Source of the DNA: Pampus argenteus | Lineage: Eukaryota; Chordata; Actinopteri; Scombriformes; Stromateidae | Length of the DNA stretch: 64,000 nt | Direction of reading: 5' to 3' | NCBI GenBank assembly: GCA_036937835.1 | Contig: CM072879.1 | Location: 3,656,001 to 3,720,000, forward strand | Part shown: one piece after another, positions 13,401-26,269 of the stretch | Numbering within the stretch: the stretch's first letter is position 1 | How the letters are laid out: every line of letters begins with the position of its first letter | Position numbers and translations under genes: made by a program | The notes under the pieces: generated by a model | What the model was told of the DNA's origin: nothing | Databases searched by the model: none | What the model saw: the letters and a program-made list of their open reading frames with translations, nothing else

Positions 13401-13934
13401 ATGAGAGAGTATTACTTATATAAACCATGATAAATTATAATTAGTCTTTAACTGTTGACATCATTCAACACACTGTACTGTATATGTAGTGTGCCTAAGT
13501 CATGATGTCTTAACCAATCAGAAACAGACTGCCCTGCCTGTGTACACACTGAGAGGAACACAACAAAGACGTCCATTCACTTCCTATTAAGCTATAAAGT
13601 CAGAATCGTTCATGGTCATCAGTTGTATATCCAGTGAGATTTTCATGCTTTCCAACATAATTTCATTTGATGTCAACAGTTCTAATTTCAAAGTAGAACA
13701 TGAACAGGGAGAGACTACAGAAATGCAATGCTTGCGTGTTACCATTAACTTAAAATTTGATGTTATTTGTTCTTACAGTAACTAGAAAAATCCCCTTTGC
13801 CTGCTCAGTACTTTATAGGGCCGGAACCTCTGACATAACCATAATAAGATATAGGTTGCAACAGAGCAACCTATCAACCAAGTTCCCCACAGTGTGAACT
13901 CGTGATGACAGTCTTGATAAATCATCTAAACAGA
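10430..13934. other. umad1-glcci1 intergenic / probable umad1 3' UTR
   Basis: No conserved coding sequence is seen. The part nearest umad1 probably belongs to its 3' UTR; a minus-strand AATAAA (TTTATT at 12790-12795) lies about 1.1 kb past the stop codon, but several such hexamers exist. A 159-codon open frame at 11864-12343 (minus) is hydrophobic, AT-rich and similar to nothing I recognise, so it is not called. The AGTCAAG repeat occupies 10.76-11.1 kb. Confidence 0.5.
10760..11115. repeat. AGTCAAG-rich degenerate tandem repeat
   Basis: AAGTCAAGA and CAAGTCTC words recur throughout. A longer unit of roughly 100 bp (caagaccaacaaagcctcaa ... ccccaagtcaagaacaaagt) is present nearly twice, at about 10826-10922 and 10926-11010, differing by a few substitutions. 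A similar scrap follows at 11225-11260. It lies between umad1 and glcci1. Confidence 0.75.
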
Positions 13935-16900
13935 CTATGCGCTATGAAGCACAGAGTTCTCTAAAGTGAAGTCGTACTGAAAATTGGCCAGGTTGTAGTT
14001 TATGTCCCGGGACAGAAGCACATCGGGGATGACGGCGATGCCAGCCTGCATAGCCTGGACATGAGGTGCCAAACTGAAGGGGACGTCCCCAAGGAGGTCT
14101 GGGAGAGTGGCAGCAGCCTCCGCTGCCGAGGGCCCGGCTGTCAGTGATGTGGTAGGTAAAGCTGCAGGGAGATACGTGTCCATGGGTTGAGCTGGAGCTG
14201 GACAGGATGACTGAGAAAATAAGACAAACAATATATGTGAGATACTAGTCTCTGTTATCAACACACACACACACACACACACATACACACAGTGAAATAT
14301 CTCAGCATTAACTAAACCTTATTCACCAACCATACACAATATGTTCTATGTGCTAATTGTCTACATAGTCAGAACCCAGTTACAATTAGTATGTAGTGTT
14401 TAGTGACCCATCTAGAACCTCCATCAGGCTAAAACGTCAACTTGTACACAAAAAGTGATCAAACTTGGCTTATTGTATATGTTAGCGAAAGGTTAAACAA
14501 GTGACTGGAGATACATGTGGTTTGGTTGTTGAGTGCACAACTTGAAAATACACATACAATATAGTGGATGGAAACACACCTAATGACCCCAAGTGAAATC
14601 ATTCCAACGGAACTTCTACAAATCTGTGTGGTGTTTAACTTTCACTCCCTGCAAACCAGTTTGACAGTGCTGACCTTTGAGCGAATAAAGGGAACTGTAG
14701 ACTCCTAGAGGGAGGGAGTTATCATATTACTGTAGCACCAATGTCAATACAGCATTCCCTTTTTGTATGCCACTAACTAAACTAGTCACAAACAGTCATA
14801 GCCACTGTGTGACCCACATAGCTGATGCATTAAGGAATTCTGCTGCGACACTTCCTGGTGTGACAGGGCTGACGTTCACAGCAAGCTTGTTAAAGGCTTC
14901 ACACTGCTTCAAACGACACAAACACAACTGGTTCTGAAGTGGTTCTGAATGGTCACGTCTCCTCAACCTCTCTCCAACATGTGAATTTCTGCATAAAGAC
15001 AGTCATGGTGTTGCATTCTGTTGTACAAATAAAAACGTTTTTGGAAAACCAAAGAAGTTTCAACCTCACGTGTTTTGGAAACTAAAATGGTTGCATGCAG
15101 GATCACTGATATCACCACCAATTCTGGTCTCAGTATTTTCCCCAAGACTAGTGCAGTTATTCAGACACAGACATGTGGTTGACAAAGATGAGGTTTCATT
15201 TCCAGATTTAACAAAATTAACATTCTTCAAACACTCTGTTGTTTTCACTGTGGGCATTTCAGTTATTGGCAATATGATATTATCTTAGTTTAAACATATA
15301 GTGGTTATTCTGTGACACTGCTTGGTGCGTGTCATCTTCTTCTACATATTTACATATTCAACTTAGTACTAATTTTAAAATCAAAACGTGGCTATCTTGA
15401 TAGTGCAAACACAGGTTTTGCACTTCTGTAACATCCTAAGGAAGGAAGTTGTGCAGACATAGTCTCCACCATTCTACATGACAGCTGTGCTTTCACAACT
15501 GTTAACCGTGTGCTGAGCAAACACAACATGCCTCGAAGCACACAGCAGCAGTGGCTTTAGTGTAGTGCAACACTTGAATAAGGGCGTGTGTATGCTAGAA
15601 AAACCTCAAGAAGCAGCGCTAACTCTGAACAACCATGGCAAAGCTCTTTGGCTAGTGGGAAAACATAACTTTTTGTCCTACGCAATGCTTTTTTTTAACG
15701 ACATGAAATTCATCCTGAGCGGCAGATTTGAGACTTCGTTTTTTTTGCTTTAGCATGTAATTAAAGGCAAATGTGAGACTAAATGCAAAAAAGATGTTTG
15801 TTACAGGAAATGGTTATTCCTCTGCAATTAAGAGGAAGAGGTTTCCTTTGGGACTCTGCTGGGAGGGTGGAGTAGGTCCCATGCCGTGGTTTCTCACCAA
15901 CACAGAGCTTCTATGGGACAAAGATCCTACACCTGGGAAAGACTGTGGTTGTGGTGGTAGTAAGGACACAGCCAAAACATTCACACACATTTACATCCTG
16001 GCACAAAATCAACCAGTGAAATGTACACTTAAGTAAATTAACACACTTTGCTGGACAATGAACTAAGTAAAAGTCATATTTCGACCATTAGTTTGCATTT
16101 TTGACCACTGCAGAGCCACCTTTTAGGCCCCCAGATGATTTGAACTATGTACTATACTACATGCGCGACTCATTTCTGCTAACTGTGCAGGGTGGCTATA
16201 ACAATCCCTTACAGATCCAAAGGCAGACTTTATGAGAACAGGTGGAGTGAAAGCAGGTCTTAAGGCAGTTATATGGTCAGAAACACAGGTATGGGTAGTG
16301 TACCGAGTTCCAGCGATTTCAGTGAGATTAATCTAGATTTAAAAAATTAATCTATGCCCACCACTAGTTTAAATTTACATCTGGATGTTTTGTAGGTGAA
16401 TCACCGGAATAACACTGTTGTGCTTGTGTGAGGTTTTCATATTGCACCATCTGATCTAAAGTGGGCAACTGAGCCCACTTCCCTCTCTAACTGACATGTG
16501 GCAGCTCCAGGATGACATATGCACCAAACACACACACACACCCCACAAAAATGTCCTTATTTAGAAAACCGAGCAATAAACACTGAAGTATCGAGGCTTG
16601 TGAAGCAAATAATAATAATCAGACGACCAGCAGCGCACTTGTGTCCCTGCACAGTTGTAAAGTGAGCGCGGTGAATGGCAGCGGCCCAGTTTGGCACGCT
16701 GGCTCGGCCCGGGGCTCCAGCACCTGTCAGCATCACAGCAGTGTCGATTGTTGTGTATGAACCATGCAGGACGAGGCCAGCTGGGATGCTCACAGTTACT
16801 CCACTCAGAGCTGGAACACAGCTTCCTGTCATGAAAACATGTGCGCTCCCCGCTGATGCTTTCCTTATCTAGTTCCACAGGAATGAAGCTCACATTATGA

Positions 16901-19900
16901 AATGAAATTAAATCCTTCCTCAAGTGCAACAAGCTCACCTTTGATGGCTTCACGATGACGTTGGTTGACGGATGTGCGACGTTCATGGAGGACTGCATCT
17001 TCCGCCTCTGGTCTTCAGCTGTTTCTCCTGCACAGGAAATGGTTGGTTTTCATATTGTGCTGAAATACATGGAAAGCAGCTGCACGATGCCAGAAGACAA
17101 TAACATTGTAGTAAGCTTAGGAAACAATAGTGTGATCATGAGCTATTTGTCGATCAATAAGTCGATCCTGCTTCACATTAACGCCTTGAAGGGGTCACAC
17201 CTCAGGCTCTGGGAAATTGTGATTGGCACTTTTCACTATTTTATTGAACAGACAATCAAGATGGCTCACTTTCTATGTGCACCATTATCTCTATTTGCCT
17301 CTCAACGCAATACATGTGATATGATAACAGCGCTCATTTTCAGGACACTGACACAACAAGTAGTTGATTAATCAATTAGTTATCAACTATTAAATTAACT
17401 GCCAACTATTTTGATAATCCCTGAATGGATTGGAGTGATTTTTTAAGTCTGCTTCTATGTAACAACGTATCTTCAACACATTCTACACTGTCTTTTACTA
17501 AATCAAACATGAAGCTTTTCATTCACATCTTGTGCAGCACTGTAACTTTTTTATTTTCTACTGAACTCTCTATAGTTGGATTTAAATGTGTCTTTTTTCA
17601 TAATGTATTGTGTTTCTTTTGCATTTTCTCTTTTATGCTTTATGTTAAGCCCTTGTCTTGTTGTTGAAATGTGTTAATAATAAAGTTGCCTTAAAGATGA
17701 TTTACACCCCACACCCCCACCCCAACCACAAACCATGTTAGAGAGGTGTGATGATCTGTGCTGTTATATATTAGAAAGCATTAGGGCTGCTGGGAATAAG
17801 CAAACACAGTTTCCCTGTGTTAAGCATCCAGAGTTGAAGTTTACGCCTCCAAATAAGCCTTTAGTCGTATATTGCCACCATTCTTCTTTCTTCCACTGAA
17901 ATCAAGACACAGTGAAGCTACTGACCAATACGGTGTTGATACCAATAAAATGAACATATTCAGATATGTCAGAGCATAGAAATACAATCTTCTGGACTGG
18001 TCATTTATTTCTACTCTTCGACCTTGCCTATTTTAAGCTTATACTCTGGGCCTGGCAGCTGTCACTGAGCCCGGTAAAGTGGCTGAAACACTGAGTAATC
18101 GGAGGCGCTGATGGGTTAATGTTGTTACCCTTCTCTTCCTCTACAGACTCACTCTGCCCACAGAATGAAATCATGCTTGCTGCATGCGTCTCCACAGCAG
18201 CTTCCCAACAGAAGAGGAAGTGCTTTCCTCAGGGAGCCCTCGTGAAATAATGACTGTGAGGTTAAGGTGCTGTCGTCCAGCTTTAAGGCTGATCGCTGTT
18301 GTTCCTGAATGAAGCACTCATAGCTGTTTTAACTTTGGGTTTATGAATAAGAAGGCTTCATGTACATGAAGATGTTTTACCAAATACTGGAAAAGATCAT
18401 TATTGCATTAGTACCTTGAATCAGTGGAATGCAAATACTCAAAACTGAATATTAATTTCAACTAAATTCAAACATCCATATTGGCTCTGACAGCTGGGTT
18501 GCTTTTGACTCCTCTAGATTGGAAATAATTTACCACATCTTTATAACTAAAACTGTGGCATCACGCTTTTCTATCATTTCTCTCAGTCTTTAATTAAGTT
18601 AGAGCTGCAACAATTAGCCGATTAATCCATCCATCGATCTGCAAAATCATAATCACCAACTATTTTGATAATTGATTAACTGTTTAGAAAAAAAAAAAAA
18701 CTAAATGTGTTGTTTTCAGTTTCTAAAATGTGATAATTTCTTTGTCATAAAAATATTAAATTGAACATCTTTGAGCTTTTGGACTAAAAAAAAACATTTG
18801 AAGACGTCACCTTTAATTCATTATCATTTTCTGACTTTTTATAAACCAATTGAATTGATTAATTAATTACTCGAGAAAGTCATGGCAGAATAATTGATAA
18901 TGACAACAATCATTAATTGCAACCTAATTAACTCCAGTTTTTTAGAACTCTGCTTTTGAGTTTGTACTCAAAGTACTTAAAACTATATCCTTCATGATTC
19001 TATAATCATCAGTAGCTTTTATTTATCCGTCAAACTATACTCAAACCCAAAGAGGACAGAGCTTTTGTTAGCGTGGCCTCCAACCTCTGGAACAGCTTAT
19101 AATAACATGTTGGCTGGTTTTGTTCATATTTTAAATATTGTTAGAAGTTGTTATTTGTACAATATCTTCAGCAGCATGTGCTGCAAACCTTCAAGCTCCT
19201 GAACTAGTGATTTTTATTTTTTGTCCTCTCACACCTCATAATTATTGACATTTTTGGGTTTATATTAATCATTCACAAAGCATATTTTGTTATATACAGC
19301 CATCTTTGATGAGAGAACATGACTAAATGGTAAGCAGGGAGTTTACAGTGAACGTCTGGGAGCTCAGTTGGTTGCCTGAATCTGAAAGAGAAAGCCTGGC
19401 TCTGACACTTCCTCTCCTCTGCCAAAAATAACATGCAGCTCCTGACCATCTGTGTCTGCTCCACCAGCTCTTCAAATTAAAGACACAACCAGGATGAACA
19501 GAAAATAACACTGCGCCTTTCTGAAACATGTCAAAGTGACCAAAAAAAAAAAAAATGGGCAAACATGAAATAAAACTTGCAGATGATTTAGATATGACAG
19601 AAATATGAAACACAGGAAATGTGGATTCACTGTATTGTGAAATGAAGTCACACGCTCAGGAAATTGTCAAATCAAATTGAAATTCTGTCATCAAATGACG
19701 GGCGATCACAAGACAAGGAGCAGTGAACCCAACCTAGCCTGTGTTACATATGGCTATTGATTTTTTATTCAATGGTCATTCTTCTTAAATGTTACATCTG
19801 ATCACCACTGACTTTTACAAACTTGCTGGATCAAAAACTTCTCAAACAACAGTGAAAAGATTAATAATAATACAACAAACAGTTCATTAGTTCTATGAGG

Positions 19901-20352
19901 AGAATGCAAAGGGCCACCAAACTCCATTCAGAATTCTGTCAATTTAACAATGCCCTGTTTAGAGACGTTGGTAAATAAAAATAATTACATCTACCAACCA
20001 AAATAAACACAAATAATCACAAACAAACACCCTACACTTCATTTCTACTTTACTTTATATGCATGTTGAATTGAACAGTGGGTCAATGTCAGTTATAACA
20101 AAAATATACCAGAAATATGACAATAACTCAATAGACTTTGACCTGATATGACCCTCTGATACAACCATGTATCTTGTAAACTGTTGGTTCCTCTGCTACA
20201 TGACAATAATCCAGTTAACAATAATTAACAACATGTCACTTTCATTTTAATACAAAGCTGTGTTTCTCACCAACGATAACAAAGCCTCCATCAACCTCCT
20301 TGTCGGATGGTGACTTCTTTGAGTCTCTACGGAGTCCAAGGAAACTGAACAT
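13935..20352 (-). CDS. umad1: umad1, UBAP1-MVB12-associated (UMA) domain protein 1
   Basis: Three coding exons join in frame: 20271-20352 (start ATG, phase 1 end), 16939-17027 and 13935-14210 (TAG stop). They give 148 residues (human UMAD1 is about 137). The N-terminus MFSFLGLRRDSKK followed by DGGFVIVGETAEDQRRKM matches the family. Residues about 96-145 are the UMA domain, with LLGDVPFSLAPHVQAMQ and the C-terminal FQYDFTLENSVL. The UMA domain is shared with UBAP1 and MVB12, subunits of ESCRT-I, so a role in endosomal sorting is inferred; the function of UMAD1 itself is poorly known. Donors and acceptors are GT-AG. The middle of the protein (Pro/Ala/Ser-rich) is variable. It is divergent from rpa3, as in human, where it was once named RPA3-AS1. 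Confidence 0.93.
14211..16938 (-). other. umad1: umad1 intron between coding exons 2 and 3
   Basis: It carries a (CA)n run at 14262-14283 close to the exon 3 acceptor. I see no other coding exon; the short open frames at 15.1-16.0 and 16.56-16.87 kb are not conserved-looking. The last of these is partly the antisense or read-through of exon 2. Confidence 0.6.
17100..17420. repeat. Dispersed teleost repeat, family A copy 2
   Basis: The block GGCTCTGGGAAATTGTGAT followed by GGCACTTTTCACTATTTTATTGAACAGACAAT, then GATTAATCAATTAGTTATCAACTATTAAAT and AACTATTTTGATAATC, shows the internal part and CGATTAAT-type end of the family. The same internal block recurs at 26.38-26.45 kb. Confidence 0.6.
18601..18928. 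repeat. Dispersed teleost repeat, family A copy 3
   Basis: It starts GAGCTGCAACAATTAGCCGATTAAT and ends with AATTGATAATGACAACAATCATTAATTGCAAC. Both ends are near-inverted (GCTGCAAC-type termini), as expected for a short non-autonomous DNA transposon. Confidence 0.65.
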
Positions 20353-21114
20353 GGTTATCCTGCGTCGACGAAATAAACAAGTTAGACGCTTAATTAGTTA
20401 AAAAGTTGGCTGAAATGTGACTTTATTTATTTATAGCTTTGTTCTCAGAAATGACAGCTACAATACTTGTATAGAAGGAAACTGGCTAGCTCGTTAGGAA
20501 CAACCACATTTTAAAGAAAACTAAAAAACAAGTCTTACTGTCGTTGCTTCTTCTCATGAAGTTCTCAATGCGACTATAAAGTCACTTAACGGCTCCAAAA
20601 GCTTTTTAGTTTGGGGTTAATATGTTTTCAGAAAAGTACGACTCCGCTAATGTGTTAGTTTCTAGTTGCTAGTAAGATACTGTGAGACACGTAAGTTAAT
20701 ATAACCGAATTAATCTTCCGCCATTATTGTCCGAGAAATATCATCCGTGTTGTTATGTTGTGACCAGATACGACGTCACCGACCTCAATGTCGTCCGTGT
20801 CCGTGTAGAAACTATAAACTGTCTCCAACGGTCCTGCTACAAATGACGCTCTCTGCAACATGCAGCGGAACTGTTCACTGGTGTTTACGGGGAGCCAAAA
20901 GATAGAGCACAGCGGACATGTCGTAAAAAGGGTTGGAGGTGTTCGTTTTGTACTACTGGATTTACCGTTATTACAAATTAGGCGGGTTTGCATGTAAATT
21001 AAGACACTCCTCCCGCGCGGGCTAGCCGTGTGAGAAAAAGTATACAACATCGTATTTCCCGCGCGACACTGCATTGTGTTGAGTCCAGAAACGACTTAAC
21101 AGCAAACCGCCAAG
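20353..21114. promoter_or_regulatory. Bidirectional umad1/rpa3 promoter with E2F-like sites
   Basis: The two start codons are only 763 bp apart and diverge. A probable non-coding umad1 first exon ends at 20539 (minus-strand donor GACA/GTAAGAC), with its partner acceptor CGACGCAG just upstream of the ATG exon at about 20359. On the rpa3 side, TTTCCCGC (21055-21062) inside TTTCCCGCGCG lies about 55 bp before the ATG, and CTCCCGCGCGGG is at about 21008-21019. Both resemble E2F sites, fitting an S-phase gene. No clear TATA box is seen. The CpG density is higher than in the flanks. Confidence 0.6.
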
Positions 21115-22899
21115 ATGTCAGGAATACTGGATGTCCCGAAACCAAGAATAAACTGCTCTATGTTGTCGCAGCACATTAATAAACCGGTTTGCTTCGTCGG
21201 CCGTGTTGAAAAGGTCAGTGTGGTTTGAGTTAAGATGTTTTAGCAGTTGGTTACGTGACTTGAGTGAATGTCATTAACATGCAGCGTTTCTTTTCTGCGT
21301 CATTAGGTTCACCCAACAGGGAAAACCTTTACTGTGTCGGATGGAGAAGGAAAGATAGCAACGGTTGAACTTAATGAACCTGTGAGTACATTTAGTCTGC
21401 AGCTTAAATAACAGCTCAACTTAAACACAGTCCTTTGTTTTGGGGTATTTTTTGCGTTTATTAATTACACTTCAGTTAAAACGACGTGTTTACTGCCCTG
21501 GTTATGATATGTGGAACCTCACCTCGTCTGTGTCCTTTTCTGTGAAATGGATATAAAAGGCTTGAACTGAAACCATGTTCCACTAAAAACACCAGCACTA
21601 ATATCACATGTATGACCAGTAGAAAAGCCTGTGAGAGTGTGTAAGAAGGGGATATGATTATGATAATCATGGAACTTGGACAGTATTTAATTTCCTGCCC
21701 GTCATGGAGATCAATCTGTGGTTCACATGAAACACAGGCATTGAAAACTGGCTGCTGGTATATCTCTCTTGTTCTGGTGGCATATGTGTCTCCTGAGTGG
21801 TCAGAGTCACTGTCCGTTAGTGCTGCTGCTAACATTTATTATTATCATGGTTGAGTAATCCATCCATTATTTTCTCAATTAATTGATTACTGTTTGGTCT
21901 ATAGAATGTTCAGAAATTGTGAAAAATGTCAATCGCCATTTTCCCAAAACCCGAGATGCTTCCTAAACAGAACCAGTAGTTCCCAATCTAAAGATATTCA
22001 GTTTATTATAGAAACTGGCTATCTATCTATCTATCTATCTATATTCTGTCTATCTATTTTCACCAGCCTACCGGTGATGCCTCTTGTTTTAGAGTCATAT
22101 GTTGGTTCTTAGTGGCACATCACTGCTTTCCAACAGAGAAAAGGACACATGTAAACAGCATGTCAGTGGAAGAGGATGTGTAGTTTTTAAAATTCTGACT
22201 TGTATATATGCTGTAGGGGAAAATGTGCTCTCACAATTAATCGATTAGTTGCCGACTATTTCGATAATGGATTAATCATTTTGAGTGAAAAGTCCAAACT
22301 CAATAGATTGAGAGCTGTATAATTTCTGCTTTGTTTAGTCTTCTATCATAAGAAAATGTTTGTTAGATTGTGGACATTTTTAATTTTTTTGCCAATTGAT
22401 AATGAAAGTAATCATTAGATGCAGCACTGGTCCCAATGCTAAGGAAAAAGAATCAGTAAATGGTGTCTTGTATCTGTAATATTGATTTATTATCTGTTTC
22501 AGTGAAAAAGGTAGTGCTACTGCATCATTAGCCAGAGCTGTTTTCTTAACAGACCAAACAACCAGGTATTAAACTGAGTTTGGTTTTTTTGTTTGTTTTT
22601 TCTTCCTCCAGCTACAAGAAGAGCTGAGCGGCGTTGTGGAGGTCATTGGTATGGTGTCCAACAAAGGAGCAATAATGGCCACCACATACAACATGCTACG
22701 AGAGGACAAGGGCATTCCTTTCGGTAGGTCGTCTCCTATTAACAGATGCTGCGGCTGCCATCCAGCTGCACTGATGAGTGGTGACTGACGGTATGTTGTG
22801 TCCATGTGTCCCACAGATTTAGAGTTGTATAATGAAGCCCTGAAGGTCATCCATGATTTCCCCCAGCATTACCCTTTTGAAGTGGCTGCAAGTGGATGA
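21115..22899 (+). CDS. rpa3: rpa3, replication protein A 14 kDa subunit
   Basis: Four exons join in frame: 21115-21213, 21307-21381, 22612-22723 and 22817-22899 (TGA). They give 122 residues (human RPA3 is 121). The protein is the small OB-fold subunit of the RPA heterotrimer, which coats single-stranded DNA in replication, repair and checkpoint signalling. Family features visible are the N-terminal VPKPRINCSMLSQHINKPVCFVGRVEKVHPTG (split over exons 1-2), the OB-fold strands TFTVSDGEGKIATVEL, and the C-terminal helix region DLELYNEALKVIHDFPQHYPF, which in the family packs into the three-helix trimerisation bundle. All splice sites are GT-AG. The ATG at 21115 sits in a good context (CAAGATGT). 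Nothing is truncated. Confidence 0.95.
21853..22015. repeat. Dispersed teleost repeat, family A copy 4
   Basis: Within rpa3 intron 2: GATTACTGTTTGGTCTATAGAATGTTCAGAAA, AAAATGTCAATCGCCATTTTCCCAAAACCC and AAGATATTCAGTTTATTATAGAAACTGG follow the family's order. A (CTAT)n run at 22018-22043 borders it. Confidence 0.65.
22018..22043. repeat. (CTAT)n microsatellite
   Basis: Six or more tetranucleotide units are visible in rpa3 intron 2. Confidence 0.85.
22228..22430. repeat. Dispersed teleost repeat, family A copy 5
   Basis: In rpa3 intron 2: ACAATTAATCGATTAGTTGCCGACTATTTCGATAATGGATTAATCATTTTGAG at one side and GATAATGAAAGTAATCATTAGATGCAGCAC at the other. The opposite orientation of its ends relative to copy 4 gives rpa3 intron 2 two facing members of the family. 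Confidence 0.65.
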
Positions 22900-23017
22900 G
22901 CGCTCACCGTGTAAAGATGTTTTCAGTCCATTGTGTTTGAGGTTTTTCTTCCTGTGTTCAGTTTTTGTTGTGAGTAAAGTTTTGTACAAAGTAAATCCGT
23001 AATATCAAAGTTCTGGC

Positions 23018-23023
23018 AATAAA
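23018..23023 (+). other. rpa3: rpa3 polyadenylation signal AATAAA
   Basis: A canonical AATAAA lies 119 bp after the rpa3 stop codon, followed by a T-rich stretch (CTTTATTTTCTTCTT). This predicts a short 3' UTR. Confidence 0.7.
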
Positions 23024-25124
23024 CTTTATTTTCTTCTTAACTAAAGCATGCAGCCTTTTCAATTGAGCACTGGGAATCATTGTTGACCTTGGGATCAGTG
23101 CCTGTGACTAAATAAGCTCTATTTAAAGGTCCGCTTACTAGTTTTATCGCGGCTTTCAACCACATCTTTGAATTGCAAAAAAAAGTTCCACAGATTTTCA
23201 GTGTTTCTAATGGAGTGAATGACTTGGCTACAAATTAATTATTATAACAAATGCTACGTTTATGAATGTTAAACATTTCAATTACAGTGTCAGAAGTGTT
23301 GAATTAGATTAAACTTTCATTATATTCCACTTCAAATTAATTAAATATTAATTCATTTAATAGCTATAATGGGATTTCTATGTAATGTTGACTAATGATA
23401 TAACTGCCTGTTTACATGTATGGTTCTGTGTGATTGGTTATATTCACATAGTGTGCAAAAACACCGTTAATGTTCCCAGATAAGTCCAGTGCAAATATGC
23501 ATAATCTCATGTTAAACAACAACAACAACAACACATGATGAAAACACTGTACACGTGTGTTCAGAGGTACCGCTGCTCAATGGTTTGTATGGATAGTTGT
23601 AAACATAAGCAGCAGACAAAGGTTCTCTCTGTGTACATGAACCATAACGGGCAGCAGGGGGCAGTATGACCAAACAAGTCCCACTCATTCACACTCAAAG
23701 TGTCCTTGGTGATCATCAACACACAACCCGATTGTGTCAACGAGCAAGAAAACAAGTTATATTAAATGTAGAAACTACACTGATTATTAGTTACAGGGAA
23801 ACTGATGCTCCTGATGCTGGTGTGTGTTATATGTACCGTTAGAAAGTGTGTACCTATGTTTCCCCCCAATGTGGGGCATCTCCCTGGCTGAATGAGCATC
23901 ATCACTTTGGTTACAGCACACCCTGCTGGTTCCAGATGGTGTGAACAAACTGTACCTGCAGCTTCTGGACACACCAGTCAGTTAATATTGTGCTGTAACA
24001 AAGCCAGCTGACGTCTAAACTTTAATGCACATTTTTCCCCATATTTCTTGTCGGCGCTTCACTGTTGCTTTAAAATATTGTAAAATGGGTCAAAATGTAT
24101 AATATTATTTTTTTCAAAGACTACTAGATTACAGTGTATAGTTTCTGGCTTGTGACGCCTGTGTAGTTGTGGCTCCTTGTTATGTTTCAGATGCATTTGA
24201 TTTGTTATAGTTGCCCTCGAAAAGATTTAGATGTGTTGAAATAAATAGCCAAATATTTCACAAACAAAAATAAGGGAAAGGTCTGAATCTACATGTATGT
24301 GGCTGAAGTCATTATAAAATAGTTCAAAGTAGCATTAATCAGCATTAATAATTAAATTTATTAAACCTAATTTACTGATAATACATATGTACTTTTACTT
24401 AAGTTGATTTATAATTGCAATACATTTACATGGCTTTAGTAAAGTACAATTATATAGAGTAAAAGAGAACTTCTCTGTATAACAATGCTCCATTTTAAAT
24501 ATCTACTATATAAGCTATACTACTGTAAACTATAGCTGTGAGACAAATGTAGTGGAGGACAAAGTACAATATTTGTGTTAGACGTGTAGCGCAGTTGAAA
24601 CAGACTCATATCACCAAGTAATTTTGGTCTCGTTACATTGAATAAATCAATTTCCCTCCATTTAAACAACAATAAAAGTGAAATGATTGTTTTTGGAATC
24701 AAAGAATGATTAAATGTTAAGGTTTTTCTTAATTTTTTTCATAGTCTTATTTATATAGAAATATGCCATATAGAAAAGTCTATTGTACTTCAGTAAATAT
24801 AGTTAGTTACTTTGACTGGTATCAGAAAGATGGATTTGTCAGACTTACTTGCCATAACTAAAACATGTTTCTATTAGGTTTATTCTTATATTATTTGTAA
24901 ATACAAATTATTTAATTCATTTATTTGACTCTTAAAGTTTAAAGGGCAGTTGCAGTGTTTTCTTTTGTTGGAATTAATTTCCATAACTACTTAGATAACT
25001 AAATAGAGTTTTTGCTGTCTTCACAGGTTATTGGGCAGATAATATTATGACCAGAATCATTTAATCCATCTTCTTCAAATCTTCTAATCAATCAATATGT
25101 AATATGATTCATTTTTTTCCCGAA

Positions 25125-25200
25125 GAATATAGAATAGAATATCTTTATTTGTCATTGTCACATGTACAACGAAATTAACATGTGCCCTTAGGGCTGAGTA
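25125..25200. repeat. Short interspersed teleost repeat
   Basis: The run AGAATAGAATATCTTTATTTGTCATTGTCACATGTACAACGAAATTA is a sequence I associate with many fish genomes as the end of a retroposon-type repeat. Only this end is recognisable. Confidence 0.55.
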
Positions 25201-26047
25201 GATGCTGACAGGGTTTTAATTTGTAAGCCTCATCCTTCAACAGAATGATAAACGCCAACCACTTCCTGTCCGTTTCTTTCATAAAAGGAAATATTATCAT
25301 TCCAAAATCTGACCCAGAAGAGACGGACTCCTCTCATACATGCAAACATATTTATTATGGACATAGACTACATCCTCTGATACAATCCTTCATGACCACA
25401 AACCTCACACACACTTCTGTTTTGTGTGTATGACAGGTGGAAGACTATAGCATTATTTCATTCATGGCATTCATTGACCAGTCCTGCTTCGAAAGGTAGC
25501 CTATATAACCGGAATACCCCTCCTTATTATCTAAATTCTATATTGTTTTCAAAGAGGACTTGTATTATCCATAACTGTTAACTGATCTTGTTACACATAT
25601 GTCTATAAAGAGATGATGCCAATCTTTGCTCACAACACACCACAAAACAAAGTAGTTATAGCAATTTGTCACTTTTACATTATAAGAAAGCACGTATTAT
25701 TATTGTTAATAAAAATACCTTAAAATATGCAGAAAAAAATACCCATGACCTCGGTGTCCTTATTGGCCAAATAGAGACCTAAAATGTGATCAAGAAGGAG
25801 TTGATCAGTGAAAAATATTGCTATCGATGTATGGATGTGTACCAAAGAGGCAGAGTAATGGTGTCAACTGTTGTAAAAGAAGGTGAGTATATCCCTGCAA
25901 CATTCAGTGTGTTGATGGGTGGGAGAGTAGCCCGGAGCAAGACAGCTGCCCCGTTCCTGCAAGTCCAGACACTGCAGCATCTGCTCCATCTGCTGCCATC
26001 CACGGACACTATCACAACCATCTCACACAGTTTGTCATGGAAACGTC

Positions 26048-26076
26048 TACACACACACACACACACACACACACAT
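26048..26076. repeat. (AC)n microsatellite
   Basis: About thirteen AC units, followed by an ATTC run (ATTCATTCATTCATTC) and a T tract. Confidence 0.9.
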
Positions 26077-26269
26077 ATTCATTCATTCATTCTTTTTTTT
26101 TTAACCTAAAAGCTTGTGATCATATTTTAGATTTAGATTAAGACTTTATGTTCATCCTGATACAAATCATTGGTGTTAAGACGACGTGATTACACACAAT
26201 CGTTTAGTGAGAGATTAGAGGTTCCCGCTTCTCAAATGTGAGGACCTGATGCTTCTGCATTTTATATAA

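Larger units (their letters stand above)
17028..20270 (-). other. umad1: umad1 intron between coding exons 1 and 2
   Basis: The intron is AT-rich. It contains two copies of dispersed repeat family A (about 17.1-17.42 and 18.6-18.93 kb). No further coding exon was found. Confidence 0.6.

Noticed and set aside
15773..16036. 87-codon plus-strand frame (GLCWEGGVGPMPWFL...)
   Set aside because: Looked at for a Gly-rich coding exon, but it has no splice-site support and lies in a umad1 intron on the opposite strand.
16561..16998. 145-codon minus-strand frame including the umad1 exon 2
   Set aside because: Only 16939-17027 is coding; the frame runs past a good donor (AAAG/GTGAGC) into intron with no family similarity.
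25786..26109. 107-codon plus-strand frame ending in (AC)n-encoded His/Thr repeats
   Set aside because: Terminates inside a microsatellite and T tract, with no family match or splice context.
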